From Lachnospiraceae bacterium (lineage in GTDB: Bacteria > Bacillota > Clostridia > Lachnospirales > Lachnospiraceae), in the NCBI GenBank assembly GCA_017465845.1, contig JAFTVH010000158.1, positions 1 through 59,101 of the forward strand: a DNA stretch of 59,101 nucleotides, in the 5' to 3' direction. The position numbers were made by a program, and so were the translations under genes. Of the stretch, positions 18,139 to 25,857 are shown piece after piece. Position 1 is the first letter of the stretch. Each line of letters starts with the position of its first letter. A model generated the notes under the pieces. That model saw only the letters and a program-made list of their open reading frames with translations, had not been told where the DNA came from and made no database searches.

Positions 18139-18825
18139 ATGATGAAAAAGAGAGATGTTTTAGTAGGGGCGTTGCTATGTTTTGCAGGTGGTTCAATTGA
18201 TGGATATTCCTTTGTAATGCGTGGTGGAGTGTTAGCCACGGCACAGACTGCGAATTTATTGCTTTTGGGGATTCATTTGTCCAATGCAAACATAAATAGA
18301 GCCTTGAGTTACCTTGTTCCGATTTTATGTTTTATGATGGGAACTTACCTGGCGAAGCTGGCATATGATAAGCTATTTACCGGAAATATGATTAGGTGGC
18401 AGGAAGGGGTTCTTCTGACGGAGATAGTAGTGTTTATTGCGATAGGATTTTTGAAGGAAAATGTATCAGATATGTTGGTAAATTCAGGGATTTCATTCTT
18501 TTCCGCTATGCAGTATTGTGCATTCAGGAGTTTTGGAGATAATGCCCCTTACGCTACGGTTTTTTCTACTGGTAATATGCGCTCTTTGATTGATAATCTG
18601 TATGAAGGAATTATGAGAAGAGATGCGGCAAGTCTGAAACGCACAGCAGGGTATGGAATTATGCTTGTGTCATTTGCTTCAGGAGCAGCGGGAAGCAATC
18701 TGCTATGTAGAGTGGTTACATACCGTGCCTGTTGGCTGGTCAGCACAGTATTATTATCCGTATTAATTCTAATTCGGGTAATATCGCTTAAAAGTAAGGA
18801 AATTGTAATAGATAGGAAGTTTTGA
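18139..18825 (+). CDS. YoaK/DUF1275 family membrane protein
   Basis: A 228-residue polytopic membrane protein. The opening CFAGGSIDGYSFVMRGGVLATAQTANLL... is the family hallmark (GG-x-x-D near the N-terminus followed by a Gly-Thr-rich TM helix), and about six hydrophobic helices follow. Three ATGs occur at 18133, 18139 and 18142; GAGG at 18129-18132 best suits 18139 or 18142. Function of DUF1275 proteins is unsettled; some are suggested to be transporters. It is separated from the upstream cluster by a hairpin and about 190 bases that hold no other gene I can see (only a 6-bp inverted repeat TCTGGA/TCCAGA), so it may be a separate unit. Confidence 0.8.
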   Translation: MMKKRDVLVGALLCFAGGSIDGYSFVMRGGVLATAQTANLLLLGIHLSNANINRALSYLVPILCFMMGTYLAKLAYDKLFTGNMIRWQEGVLLTEIVVFIAIGFLKENVSDMLVNSGISFFSAMQYCAFRSFGDNAPYATVFSTGNMRSLIDNLYEGIMRRDAASLKRTAGYGIMLVSFASGAAGSNLLCRVVTYRACWLVSTVLLSVLILIRVISLKSKEIVIDRKF

Positions 18826-18889
18826 AAAGCAGGAGGCACCGAAGATACAAACAAAAAGTGAATTACTTATAAATAAAGGGGTGTAAAGT

Positions 18890-20364
18890 ATGAGATATTT
18901 AAAGAAAACAATGACCGGAAAGAAGGGACGTCCAATTAAGGTTGTACAGTTCGGAGAAGGAAATTTCCTTCGGGCATTTGTAGATTACATGATCGATATT
19001 GCAAATGAGAAGACTGATTTTAATGGTGATATTGTCCTGTTAAAGCCAATTGAGTTCGGCAGTCTGGACATGTTCCATAAACAAGAATGCCAATATACCG
19101 TTTCCCTGAGAGGAAATGTAGAGGGTAAGGCTACCGTACTCAACAGACAGATTACCAGCGTGGCAGATGCTGTGGATTCTATCAATGAATATGAAAAATA
19201 TATGGGATTGGCGGAGATTGATACCCTACGTTTTGTAGTTTCCAATACGACCGAAGCTGGTATAGTATATGATGATTCTGATAAGTTTGAATATACTCCT
19301 CCTAAGACATTCCCCGGAAAGTTGACCAAGTTCTTATATCATAGATTCGAAACCTTTCATGGAGATAAAAACAAGGGGTTGTGATGCTTCCCGTAGAGCT
19401 GATCGATGACAACGGTATCATGTTAAAGAAGTGTGTTATGCAGTTGATTGAGTGTTGGGAACTGAGTGATGATTTCAAAAACTGGGTGGAAGAAGCCTGT
19501 ATTTTCACATCTACTTTGGTGGATCGTATCGTAACCGGTTATCCCAGAGCAACGGAAGCAGAAGAGTGGGAAAAGCTTGGTTACGAAGATCGTATTATGG
19601 TAACCGGTGAACCGTTTGCCCTTTGGGTCATTGAATCGGATAAGGATATCAGGGAAGAATTGCCTCTGGATAAGGCTATGACAGATATGCCCGGAATGGA
19701 CGTGATCTTTACGGACAATCAAAAGCCCTACAAGCAGAGAAAAGTCCGCATACTAAATGGTGCACATACTTCCTTCGTGCTTGCTGCATATCTGACAGGA
19801 AAGGATATCGTGAGGGATTCCATGCAGGATGATGATATCCGAAACTTTATGTTAAAGACCATTTATGAGGAAGTGCTCCCTACCTTAAGTCTTCCTGAAG
19901 AGGAGTTAAGGACTTTCGCAGGAGAAGTGGTGAACCGTTTTAACAATCCATACGTGGATCATGCACTACTTGCGATCTCCTTAAACTCTGTTTCTAAGTG
20001 GAGAGCAAGATGTATGCCCAGCTTCTTAGGGTATGTGGAAAAAATGGGCAAATTACCTGTACATTTAACCTTCTCTCTGGCAGCACTGATGGCGTTCTAT
20101 ACCGGTACCGAGATCAGAGGAAAGGCTTTGATCGGACACAGGGATGGTCAGGAATATAATATTATGGACGATATGACAGTATTGGAATTCTTCCGGGATA
20201 ACAGTGAAAAAGAAACAAGAGAGTTTGTTGCTGCATTCCTTGGCAGGGAGGATTTCTTTGGTCAGAACTTAAATGAAGTGGCTGGCCTGACCGATGCAGT
20301 AACGGCTTATTTAGAAGATATCAAGACAAATGGCATGAGGGCAGCATTATGCAGGATTTCTTAA
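18890..20364 (+). pseudogene. uxaB: Tagaturonate reductase gene with internal frameshift
   Basis: Two abutting frames (18890-19384 and 19381-20364) together give about 491 residues, the normal length of the mannitol-dehydrogenase-like tagaturonate reductase. The N-terminal half has the nucleotide-binding VVQFGEGNFLRAFVDYMID and the C-terminal half has the VRILNGAHTSFVLAAYL catalytic segment. The break is at the run ending in GGGGTTGTGATG near 19376-19386. One missing G would restore KGL-V-MLPVEL in a single frame, so this is a one-base loss. The stop TGA overlaps an ATG, which could allow re-initiation, but splitting the Rossmann and helical domains is not known for this family. Sequencing error is an alternative. 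The enzyme would reduce tagaturonate to altronate in galacturonate breakdown; GGGGTG precedes the start. Confidence 0.8.
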
Positions 20365-20762
20365 AGATTCATGAGCATGACAATGTGATTGTGGCACTGC
20401 AAACACTTCCACAGAATAAAAAAGTGATTTTGGAAGATGGACGTGTTGTGACAGCAACTGCAGAAATCCCGGCAGGTCATAAGATGTCCATTCAGGATAT
20501 TTCAGCAGGCAGTGAAGTGATCAAATACGGGTATCGTATTGGGTACGCCAAAAAAGATATCCGAACCGGAGATTGGATTCATACCCACAATGTGAAGACT
20601 TCGTTGGGGGATCTGCTGGAGTATACATATGAGCCTGTTTGTGTAAATGGTGCGAGAAGGGAAAAACGTACAGAAGATCCGAATGATAATTGTAGAACAG
20701 ATAGAAAAATTATCACCATAGGAAAATTGCAGCATATCTTTGTGATGACCGATTGCTGGTAA
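20349..20762 (+). pseudogene. uxaA: Altronate dehydratase, N-terminal fragment only
   Basis: The first about 95 residues match the SAF-type N-terminal domain of altronate dehydratase (DFLKIHEHDNVIVALQTL ... GYRIGYAKKDIRTGDWIHTHN ... LGDLLEYTYEPV). After about residue 95 the homology stops and an unrelated tail (CVNGARREKRTEDPN) runs to a stop at 20762. The catalytic C-terminal domain of roughly 400 residues is absent. The start overlaps the end of the reductase gene by 16 bases, the usual operon spacing. Together with the broken reductase this shows that the altronate branch has been lost here. A deletion joined the fragment to the tfoX tail that follows. Confidence 0.75.
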
Positions 20763-20932
20763 AAATCCTTCCCAGCACCATAGCGATACTGCCGGACGCA
20801 AGGCGTGAATTCCCTTACGAGGGTGCAAAGGAAATGCTGCTTGTTGAGAATATAGAAGATAGAGAGTTTTTAAAAAAGCTATTTGAGACAATGTATGGGG
20901 AATTGCCCGAACCGAAAAAGAGAAAGAAATAA
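20705..20932 (+). pseudogene. TfoX/Sxy N-terminal-domain protein, C-terminal fragment
   Basis: Starting after the stop TAG at 20702, a frame reads KNYHHRKIAAYLCDDRLLVK ... PDARREFPYEGAKEM ... IEDREFLKKLFETMYGELP ending PKKRKK. This is the pattern of the C-terminal two-thirds of small TfoX N-terminal-domain proteins (YLCDD-LLVKILPST, FPYEGAKE and the basic tail). No start codon or N-terminal part is present, and it overlaps the out-of-frame end of the altronate dehydratase fragment. It is therefore the far side of a deletion junction. The family match is by eye. Confidence 0.6.
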
Positions 20933-20984
20933 TATGGATAGAACAAGGAAATCATCATTACATATGTCAGAAAGGATCATTGGG

Positions 20985-21188
20985 ATGGAGAATATAAATT
21001 GTCCTTGTAAAAAGATAAAGTGTGAAAGGCCGATGTGTATACTCCATGTCGGCCTTTTTCCATTTGAAGAGATTATTGCTTGTGAACGGAGCGTGGATTG
21101 GATTTTTCATATGATCGAAATATACTTGAACAGTGGAGGTGAAACAAAGTGGACTTATGTAAAAATGGGAAAATGCTGTATGAGTTAA
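20985..21188 (+). pseudogene. Possible remnant of a small Cys-rich protein
   Basis: An ATG with AAAGGA eight bases upstream opens MENINCPCKKIKCER, which looks like the start of tiny cysteine-rich proteins seen in related bacteria. After this the frame runs directly through a strong terminator hairpin and into the next gene's start, which a real 67-residue gene would not be expected to do. I think only the first 15 codons are original. Low confidence that anything functional is made. Confidence 0.25.
21025..21059 (+). terminator. Rho-independent terminator
   Basis: A 9-bp perfect stem AAAGGCCGA / TCGGCCTTT with a loop of about 15 bases, ending in a T-run (21055-21059). It closes the decayed uxa/tfoX region ahead of the HTH-methyltransferase gene. 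Confidence 0.8.
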
Positions 21189-22609
21189 GAAGAGCAAAAG
21201 GAATGACACAAAAACAAGTGGCGGAACAGTTGGGTGTACTCCCTAAAACTGTTTCCAAATGGGAAACGGGACATGGATTTCCAGATACGTCTTTATTAGC
21301 AAAGCTATCAGAGACTCTGGGAGTTAGTGTTGACACTCTATTGTCAGGTGATCTGAATCAAAATATGGAAGAAGTGGGTAATATGAAAAAATTGAAAATT
21401 TATGTATGTCCTCATTGTGGAGGATTTATGCATGTCATGGGTGATAGTCAGATTACATGTTGTGGAAAGCAGTTGATACCTTTAAAAGCATCTGAGGTAA
21501 ATTCTGATCATGTAATGGCCATTGAAGAGATTGAAAACGATTATTATGTAACTTTTCTGCATGAGATGACAAAAGAACATTATATCAGCTTTATTTCTTA
21601 TGTTACGTTTGATAAGGTTTTAACTGTGAAACTGTATCCAGAACAAGATTCAGCAGTTAGATTTCCACGGTTATATGGTGGGAAGTTTTATTTTTATTGT
21701 AATAATCATGGATTGTTTGAATATGATCCTAGAGGAAAAAAGAAAATGAAAAACGAAAAAAAATCAAGTCTGACAGCTTTAATGTCTGCGTTTTCAAGAG
21801 CATATGTATATGAACATAGTGAGAATCCTGTATTTTCAGATGAATTTGCAAGGACAATGTTTTTGGAAGCTGATTATAAGCAAATGGAGAGGTATATATC
21901 ATTAGCGAATGAAGATGTAAAAGATTATGTTTATACAAATTTAGCACCGACACCTATTGGAAGAAGCAGGTTTTGCGAAGATTGCTTAGAAACAGCTATT
22001 ATAACTGGTACAACGCAGTATGTTATTTTAGGGTGTGGATTTGACACTTATGCTTTTAGAAATAATCATAAAGGTTTGCAGATATTCGAGATAGACAAAG
22101 ATGTGACGATAGAAGATAAGATGAAGCGGATAGAACAGAGCGGACTTGCAATTCCAGATAATGTTCATTATATAGCTGCTGATCTGTCCAAGGATAATCT
22201 GAAAGAAGTATTGAAAAATCATGGGTTTGATGTTAATAAGAAAACATTGTTTTCTTGTCTTGGGCTTTTATATTATCTTTCCAGAGACGAAATTTCAAAA
22301 CTCTTTGCAAGTATTTCTGAAACAGGAACAGATGGAGATACAGTTGTCTTTGACTGTGCCGATGGGCATTTATTTTCATCAGGAGTTCCAAGAGTAAAAA
22401 ATATGCTCGCAATGGCCGAAAAAAGTGGAGAAGCAATGAAATCCTGTTTTGGTTATACAGAGTTGGAAAAAGAGCTTGAAAAACATGGCTTTTTGATATA
22501 TGAATTCCTTAATCGGGACGAAATTCAAAGCAGATATTTTGACAAATGTGATGATGGTATGACGGCCTTTGAAAACATCAATTATGTGCAGGCTGTTTGG
22601 AAAAGATAA
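21149..22609 (+). CDS. Triple fusion: XRE HTH + superoxide-reductase-like domain + LCM-type methyltransferase
   Basis: A 486-residue protein starting at GTG 21149 with GGAGGT eight bases before it. Residues 1-65 are a classical XRE helix-turn-helix (MTQKQVAEQLGVLPKTVSKW). Residues about 75-195 form a small metal-binding domain: CPHCGG, CCGK, then HEMTKEHYISF and YCNNHGLFEYD, which keep the His, His, Cys, His ligand order of the superoxide reductase/desulfoferrodoxin centre. Many Clostridia have two-domain HTH+SOR-like proteins that stop here. This one continues into about residues 205-486, a leucine-carboxyl-methyltransferase-like SAM domain (SRFCEDCLETAI, YVILGCGFDTYAF, IFEIDKD, YIAADLS, SCLGLLYYLS). 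It may be a redox or metal-responsive regulator carrying its own methyltransferase. The target is unknown. Confidence 0.8.
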   Translation: MDLCKNGKMLYELRRAKGMTQKQVAEQLGVLPKTVSKWETGHGFPDTSLLAKLSETLGVSVDTLLSGDLNQNMEEVGNMKKLKIYVCPHCGGFMHVMGDSQITCCGKQLIPLKASEVNSDHVMAIEEIENDYYVTFLHEMTKEHYISFISYVTFDKVLTVKLYPEQDSAVRFPRLYGGKFYFYCNNHGLFEYDPRGKKKMKNEKKSSLTALMSAFSRAYVYEHSENPVFSDEFARTMFLEADYKQMERYISLANEDVKDYVYTNLAPTPIGRSRFCEDCLETAIITGTTQYVILGCGFDTYAFRNNHKGLQIFEIDKDVTIEDKMKRIEQSGLAIPDNVHYIAADLSKDNLKEVLKNHGFDVNKKTLFSCLGLLYYLSRDEISKLFASISETGTDGDTVVFDCADGHLFSSGVPRVKNMLAMAEKSGEAMKSCFGYTELEKELEKHGFLIYEFLNRDEIQSRYFDKCDDGMTAFENINYVQAVWKR

Positions 22610-22638
22610 TAAGAGAAGTCTTTAATATTAAAAAGGTG

Positions 22639-22669
22639 TTGACTCTCACATTATGCGAGGTACTACAAT
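22639..22669 (+). promoter_or_regulatory. Orphan MerR-type promoter (19-bp spacer with dyad)
   Basis: The -35 element TTGACT (22639-22644) and the -10 TACAAT (22664-22669) are 19 bp apart, the abnormal spacing typical of MerR-family targets. The spacer carries the dyad CTCACAT-T-ATGCGAG. No MerR gene or obvious target follows: GGAG and a GTG at 22711 open only 13 codons (KRRIVSGANGTI) before a stop, and an insertion-element remnant comes next. The promoter seems to have lost its gene. Confidence 0.6.
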
Positions 22670-22896
22670 ATTTTTGAATTCAAAACCAAAAGATACGGAG
22701 ATAACTTATTGTGAAACGGCGAATTGTCAGCGGAGCTAACGGCACGATATAATCGGTGCGTTTCACTCCCTGACTGCGCCGCCAGCCGGAGAACCGCATG
22801 TTCTTGACGGAGAAACGGCACAGTCTCGTAGGCTTATTCCAGGGGAGCCACCGGCACTTTTGAAATAAGGCTATGAGCACAGGAGTGTCATAGTAT

Positions 22897-23144
22897 CAGA
22901 ATACATCATCCACAAGCTTAACTGCGCCGGGGCTTCCCGCAGCATCATCAACGATGCCGCTCTTGGAGCCATCCATGGTTATTCCCGTGGAAATCCACGT
23001 TTGATCGACAACCTCATGACAGATGTCCTGACTATGGGTGGCCAGCAGCAGCGCCAGGTCATTGACGACGAGATCATCCTCGCTGCAGTCAACAATCATA
23101 TAGTTGTATTCGACAACGGAACCATCGGGCAGAGTGAAGGGTGA
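22897..23144 (+). pseudogene. Insertion-element ATPase (ExeA/TniB-like AAA), C-terminal fragment
   Basis: A plus-strand frame reads EYIIHKLNCAGASRSIINDA ... HGYSRGNPRLIDNLM ... VIDDEIILAAVNNHI before running into antisense sequence and a stop at 23142-23144. This matches the lid/C-terminal part of ExeA-like AAA ATPases that accompany DDE transposases, including the sensor-2-like GNPRLIDNLM. The Walker A and B parts are absent, so it is a dead fragment. Its orientation is opposite to the two other element genes at 23100-23951, so the element is rearranged. Confidence 0.6.
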
Positions 23145-23276
23145 ATCAGCGACTCTTTTGTAATAAGCAGTTCTGGAGGCATCTGGATAAAGATCCTGGA
23201 TGACCGGTGCAATAATGCCAAAGCGGAACTGGGCGACTTCGGCAGCTTTTTTGATATCATAATTTGTAGTTTTCAT
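23100..23276 (-). pseudogene. DDE transposase, N-terminal fragment
   Basis: On the minus strand ATG 23276, preceded by AAGGAGG, opens MKTTNYDIKKAAEVAQFRFG ... YPDASRTAYYKRVADSPFTL ... DGSVVEYNY, the start of an integrase-type DDE transposase. After about 59 codons the frame enters the antisense of the ATPase fragment and continues as meaningless sequence to a stop at 22896. The catalytic domain is absent. It lies 88 bases downstream of the DUF6431-like gene in the order expected for the intact element. Confidence 0.65.
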
Positions 23277-23363
23277 AGTGAAATCCTCCTTGAGACCATG
23301 GAACAGGATGGGAACAGGGAAAGGAATGCCCGTGTCGTGTGGAAGGTGAGAACCGGAAAACAC

Positions 23364-23951
23364 TTAAAACAGCGTCTGCCGGTAATGCGCCGGATTTGCA
23401 TGGGATTGAAGGAAGGAAAACATGGTCATCCTGTGAAAGGAAGCTGTAAAAGTTGAGAAGGCAGGAAGGGTGCAGATGTACTTGAGGAAAGAAAGAGCGG
23501 AGGTTTCCAGGGAGGCGAGAACGCCCAGCCATAGTTCTTTATGTTGCAGAAAAAGAGCGCACCAGCGGTAGAGCATGGAGTGACTGATGGAAAAGCGGAG
23601 ACAGATCTCCTCAACCGTGTGCAGGTGAAGCAGGTATTCGGAAATGACTCTGAGAATAAAGAAGAGACAATAGGTGCTGTAAGGGATGATCAGGTCCGGG
23701 AGGATGGCATGGGTATGCCCGCAAGTGCAGACTACTCTTTGTACCCTGATGGTATGATAGATAGTCCTGCCGGAGATAAAGTCGATCAGGTTCCTGTCAT
23801 AAGAAGCATGGAACTGACAGGAATGAGAGGCACCACAACAGGGACAGGTCTCCATTTCCGGGGAAAAACCATCCATAAATGACTCAAAAAGAACTTTTGA
23901 AGAAGATTTTATACGAATTAGCTTGCAAAACAGTGAATTTTTTCTTATCAT
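23364..23951 (-). CDS. DUF6431-like insertion-element accessory protein
   Basis: A 195-residue minus-strand gene. A zinc-knuckle-like CPCCGASHSCQFHASYDR is followed by VQRVVCTCGHTHAILPDLII and a helical HTH-like region (TVEEICLRFSISHSMLYRW). This arrangement fits the DUF6431 proteins found at the head of three-gene transposable elements (accessory protein, DDE transposase, AAA ATPase). It appears full length, but its partner genes are truncated, so the element cannot move by itself. The start ATG 23951 lacks a clear ribosome binding site; the role is inferred from context. Confidence 0.6.
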   Translation of the reverse strand: MIRKNSLFCKLIRIKSSSKVLFESFMDGFSPEMETCPCCGASHSCQFHASYDRNLIDFISGRTIYHTIRVQRVVCTCGHTHAILPDLIIPYSTYCLFFILRVISEYLLHLHTVEEICLRFSISHSMLYRWCALFLQHKELWLGVLASLETSALSFLKYICTLPAFSTFTASFHRMTMFSFLQSHANPAHYRQTLF

Positions 23952-24032
23952 AATGATGTCGATGCGACTGTTACCAGCAGAGAGGCCACAACTATTAGGA
24001 CAAAGATCCTGCACAGGCCCTGCTTACGGCGC

Positions 24033-24299
24033 ATGGAGGTTGAGAGAAAGAAATCTGCGAAAATAATCTGCCGTGGAATTGCGGTAGGTAAGAACTATAA
24101 ATTGACGCGGGACAATAAGGCGACTCAGCAACTTGCATGGGTACAGCACATGAATATGCTCAGAGCGCAGGTTGAGGAATTTGTAATGGTACAATTGATG
24201 GATGAGAAGAGAACGATTCTTTTGTTTTTGTGTGCATATAGATTTTTTTATAGCGTTGTGCTATACTTTAATTGGTTGAATGCTGCAAATTATATGTAG
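24033..24299 (+). CDS. Unrecognised ORF, possibly a gene remnant
   Basis: An 88-codon frame beginning MEVERKKSAKIICRGIAVGK and continuing NYKLTRDNKATQQLAWVQHM, with a hydrophobic stretch near its end (ILLFLCAYRFFYSVVLYF). No good ribosome binding site precedes the ATG and I do not recognise a family. It sits between the insertion-element remnant and the iron-type island and is followed by a terminator-like hairpin, so it may be the tail of a gene cut by the element. Confidence 0.25.
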   Translation: MEVERKKSAKIICRGIAVGKNYKLTRDNKATQQLAWVQHMNMLRAQVEEFVMVQLMDEKRTILLFLCAYRFFYSVVLYFNWLNAANYM

Positions 24300-24318
24300 A
24301 CACGATAAATCGAATGTT

Positions 24319-24341
24319 AGTCGCTGCATGGCGATTTTTTT
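24319..24341 (+). terminator. Short terminator-like hairpin
   Basis: A 6-bp stem AGTCGC / GCGATT with a 6-base loop and seven Ts in a row. It lies just before the first AGTTAG palindrome and insulates the island from upstream transcription. Confidence 0.5.
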
Positions 24342-24351
24342 ACCAAGTTAC

Positions 24352-24369
24352 AGTTAGCTATATCTAACT
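24352..24369 (+). promoter_or_regulatory. Palindromic operator 1 (AGTTAG-N6-CTAACT), DtxR-like
   Basis: Perfect 6-bp arms AGTTAG (24352-24357) and CTAACT (24364-24369) flank six bases. The same arms and spacing occur at 25820-25837 before the ECF genes. The sequence resembles iron boxes of the DtxR/IdeR family (core TTAGGTTAGCCTAACCTAA). It ends 20 bases before the hydrolase start, a position that would block transcription. Confidence 0.6.
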
Positions 24370-24388
24370 GATGCGTGAAGGAGCTTAT

Positions 24389-25198
24389 ATGAAATTCTAT
24401 CATTTCGGAGATAAAACAGCCCCGGTCATTCTTTTACTTCCGGGAACCTGCTGTCATTGGAAACGGAACTTTGGCGAAGTGATTCCATTGATTGAAACTG
24501 ATTTTCATGTAGTTTGTGTATCCTATGACGGTTTCGATGAAACGGAACAAACTGTCTTTCCTGATATGCTGACGGAAACAGAAAAGATTGAACAGTATAT
24601 ACAGGAACAGCTTGGCGGACAAATCTGTGCTGCCTATGGTTGTTCGTTGGGTGGGTCTTTTGTAGGATTGTTGCTTCAGAGAAAGAGAATTCATATCAAT
24701 TACGCTATCTTGGGCAGTTCCGATTTGGATCAGGACTCCGTTGGGAAAGCGAAGTTGAAATGCAAAATTGCTGTTCCTTTACTGCACAAGATTGTCAGCA
24801 CAGGAGAATATCCCAAACTCCTTCAGGGCTTGATGGAGAAAAAGAGAACCCCTTACCGAGATAAGTTCATGGCCATGTTTGGCATCGGCAATGGAGGAAT
24901 GCCCTTCATGCAAAAAGAAAGTGTTTACAATCAGTTCTATTCCGATTTGATAACACCACTGGAAGGGGGTATCTGCGTTTCTGGAACCACAATACATTGC
25001 TTCTATGCCGCCAAGATGGGCGACAAATATTTGGAGAGGTATCAGAAGCATTTCAAGAATCCGGTGATACATCATCTTGACATGGAACACGAAGAACTGC
25101 TGTTAATGCATCCGGAACAGTGGGCGGAAGAAATCATTACTTTAAGTTGTGCAGAGCATAAGGCGGCACTAAAGTTTTATGCTCCATGTGGAATTTAA
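24389..25198 (+). CDS. Alpha/beta hydrolase, first gene of the iron-type island
   Basis: A 269-residue soluble hydrolase. Start ATG 24389 has AAGGAG five bases upstream; an ATG at 24371 lacks one. VILLLPGTCCHWKRNF is the oxyanion-loop region, AAYGCSLGGSFVG carries the Ser nucleophile, and LDMEHEELLLMHPEQW near the end offers the catalytic His. The Asp was not fixed. In a locus with an ECF importer, a YbtPQ-like ABC pair and putative iron boxes, an intracellular esterase releasing metal from an imported chelator is a reasonable guess, but this is inference. Eleven bases separate it from the next gene. Confidence 0.75.
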   Translation: MKFYHFGDKTAPVILLLPGTCCHWKRNFGEVIPLIETDFHVVCVSYDGFDETEQTVFPDMLTETEKIEQYIQEQLGGQICAAYGCSLGGSFVGLLLQRKRIHINYAILGSSDLDQDSVGKAKLKCKIAVPLLHKIVSTGEYPKLLQGLMEKKRTPYRDKFMAMFGIGNGGMPFMQKESVYNQFYSDLITPLEGGICVSGTTIHCFYAAKMGDKYLERYQKHFKNPVIHHLDMEHEELLLMHPEQWAEEIITLSCAEHKAALKFYAPCGI

Positions 25199-25209
25199 GG
25201 AGGGTTAAG

Positions 25210-25689
25210 ATGGTATTTCTGGTTGAAAGTATTGTGGCATGTATTCTGTTCACACTGATGATTAAGCTGGTCGCTCATAACCGGCAGAAAGTGTTTACCA
25301 ACGATTATCCACCCGTGGTGACGGATAAACTCCGTGAATTGGGGATTATTTCGGAAAAACCACCTGCCAAGAAAAAGGACATCATCCGAAAGTTGATTGC
25401 GATAGCGGTATATGCTGTACTTTTTGCTCTGCTCCTGCGATATGTCAACGATATTGAAACATTCGGCCATGCTGCGCTGACTGCATACGGATTGTGGTTA
25501 GTGGTAGATTGGTATGACTTCTTTGTAATAGACATTCTTCTGGCCCCTTTTGATAAATTCTACAAGGCGTCAGGAATCAGTGCTTTTGACAAAAATGCGG
25601 TGCTTTTTCATTTTAAGGGCAGTTTGCGAGGAACAATGATTGGCGTTGCTTTTGCGCCCATTGTTGGTTTAATTGTTACATTGCTATAA
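25210..25689 (+). CDS. Unrecognised polytopic membrane protein
   Basis: A 159-residue membrane protein; ATG 25210 follows GGAGGG at 25199-25204. Four hydrophobic segments are evident: FLVESIVACILFTLMIKLVA, LIAIAVYAVLFALLL, ALTAYGLWLVVDWYDFFVI and MIGVAFAPIVGLIVTLL. Between the first two is a basic/proline-rich loop (EKPPAKKKDIIRK). I do not recognise the family. Its tight coupling to the hydrolase and position behind the same palindrome suggest a shared role in the uptake locus. A strong terminator follows, so these two genes form one transcription unit. Confidence 0.65.
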   Translation: MVFLVESIVACILFTLMIKLVAHNRQKVFTNDYPPVVTDKLRELGIISEKPPAKKKDIIRKLIAIAVYAVLFALLLRYVNDIETFGHAALTAYGLWLVVDWYDFFVIDILLAPFDKFYKASGISAFDKNAVLFHFKGSLRGTMIGVAFAPIVGLIVTLL

Positions 25690-25783
25690 TCTGAAATAAA
25701 TAATGAACAAAAATAAAATGTCCAATTGGGACGGCCGGGCCGAATCCGGACAGACAGATACTCCCTTTTCTGATATCTTAAAG

Positions 25784-25809
25784 AAGCGAAATTACGGTTT
25801 CGCTTTTTT
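25784..25809 (+). terminator. Strong rho-independent terminator
   Basis: A perfect 8-bp stem AAGCGAAA / TTTCGCTT with loop TTACGG and following Ts. It ends the hydrolase/membrane-protein unit. Eleven bases later the second palindrome begins. Confidence 0.9.
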
Positions 25810-25819
25810 AACACACCAT

Positions 25820-25837
25820 AGTTAGCTAAGCCTAACT
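25820..25837 (+). promoter_or_regulatory. Palindromic operator 2 (AGTTAG-N6-CTAACT), DtxR-like
   Basis: The arms are identical to operator 1, with spacer CTAAGC. In context the site reads TTAGCTAAGCCTAACTAA, close to the DtxR/IdeR core. It lies 20 bases before the ATG of the ECF S component, the same distance as operator 1 from its gene. Confidence 0.65.
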
Positions 25838-25857
25838 AAATTCAAGGAGGAACTGTT

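Larger units (their letters stand above)
22700..23990. mobile_element. Rearranged remnant of a three-gene insertion element
   Basis: This stretch holds an accessory gene and a transposase start on the minus strand and an ATPase tail on the plus strand, meeting near 23100-23110. In intact elements all three genes run in the same direction. An inversion plus deletion, or fusion of two copies in opposite orientation, explains the picture. An 8-bp inverted pair GTGAAACG (22711-22718) / CGTTTCAC (22759-22766) lies near the left side. Exact ends and target duplications were not identified; the limits are approximate. Confidence 0.55.

Noticed and set aside
23541-23882. A plus-strand open frame inside the insertion element
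   Set aside because: It is the antisense of the DUF6431-like gene and resembles no protein.
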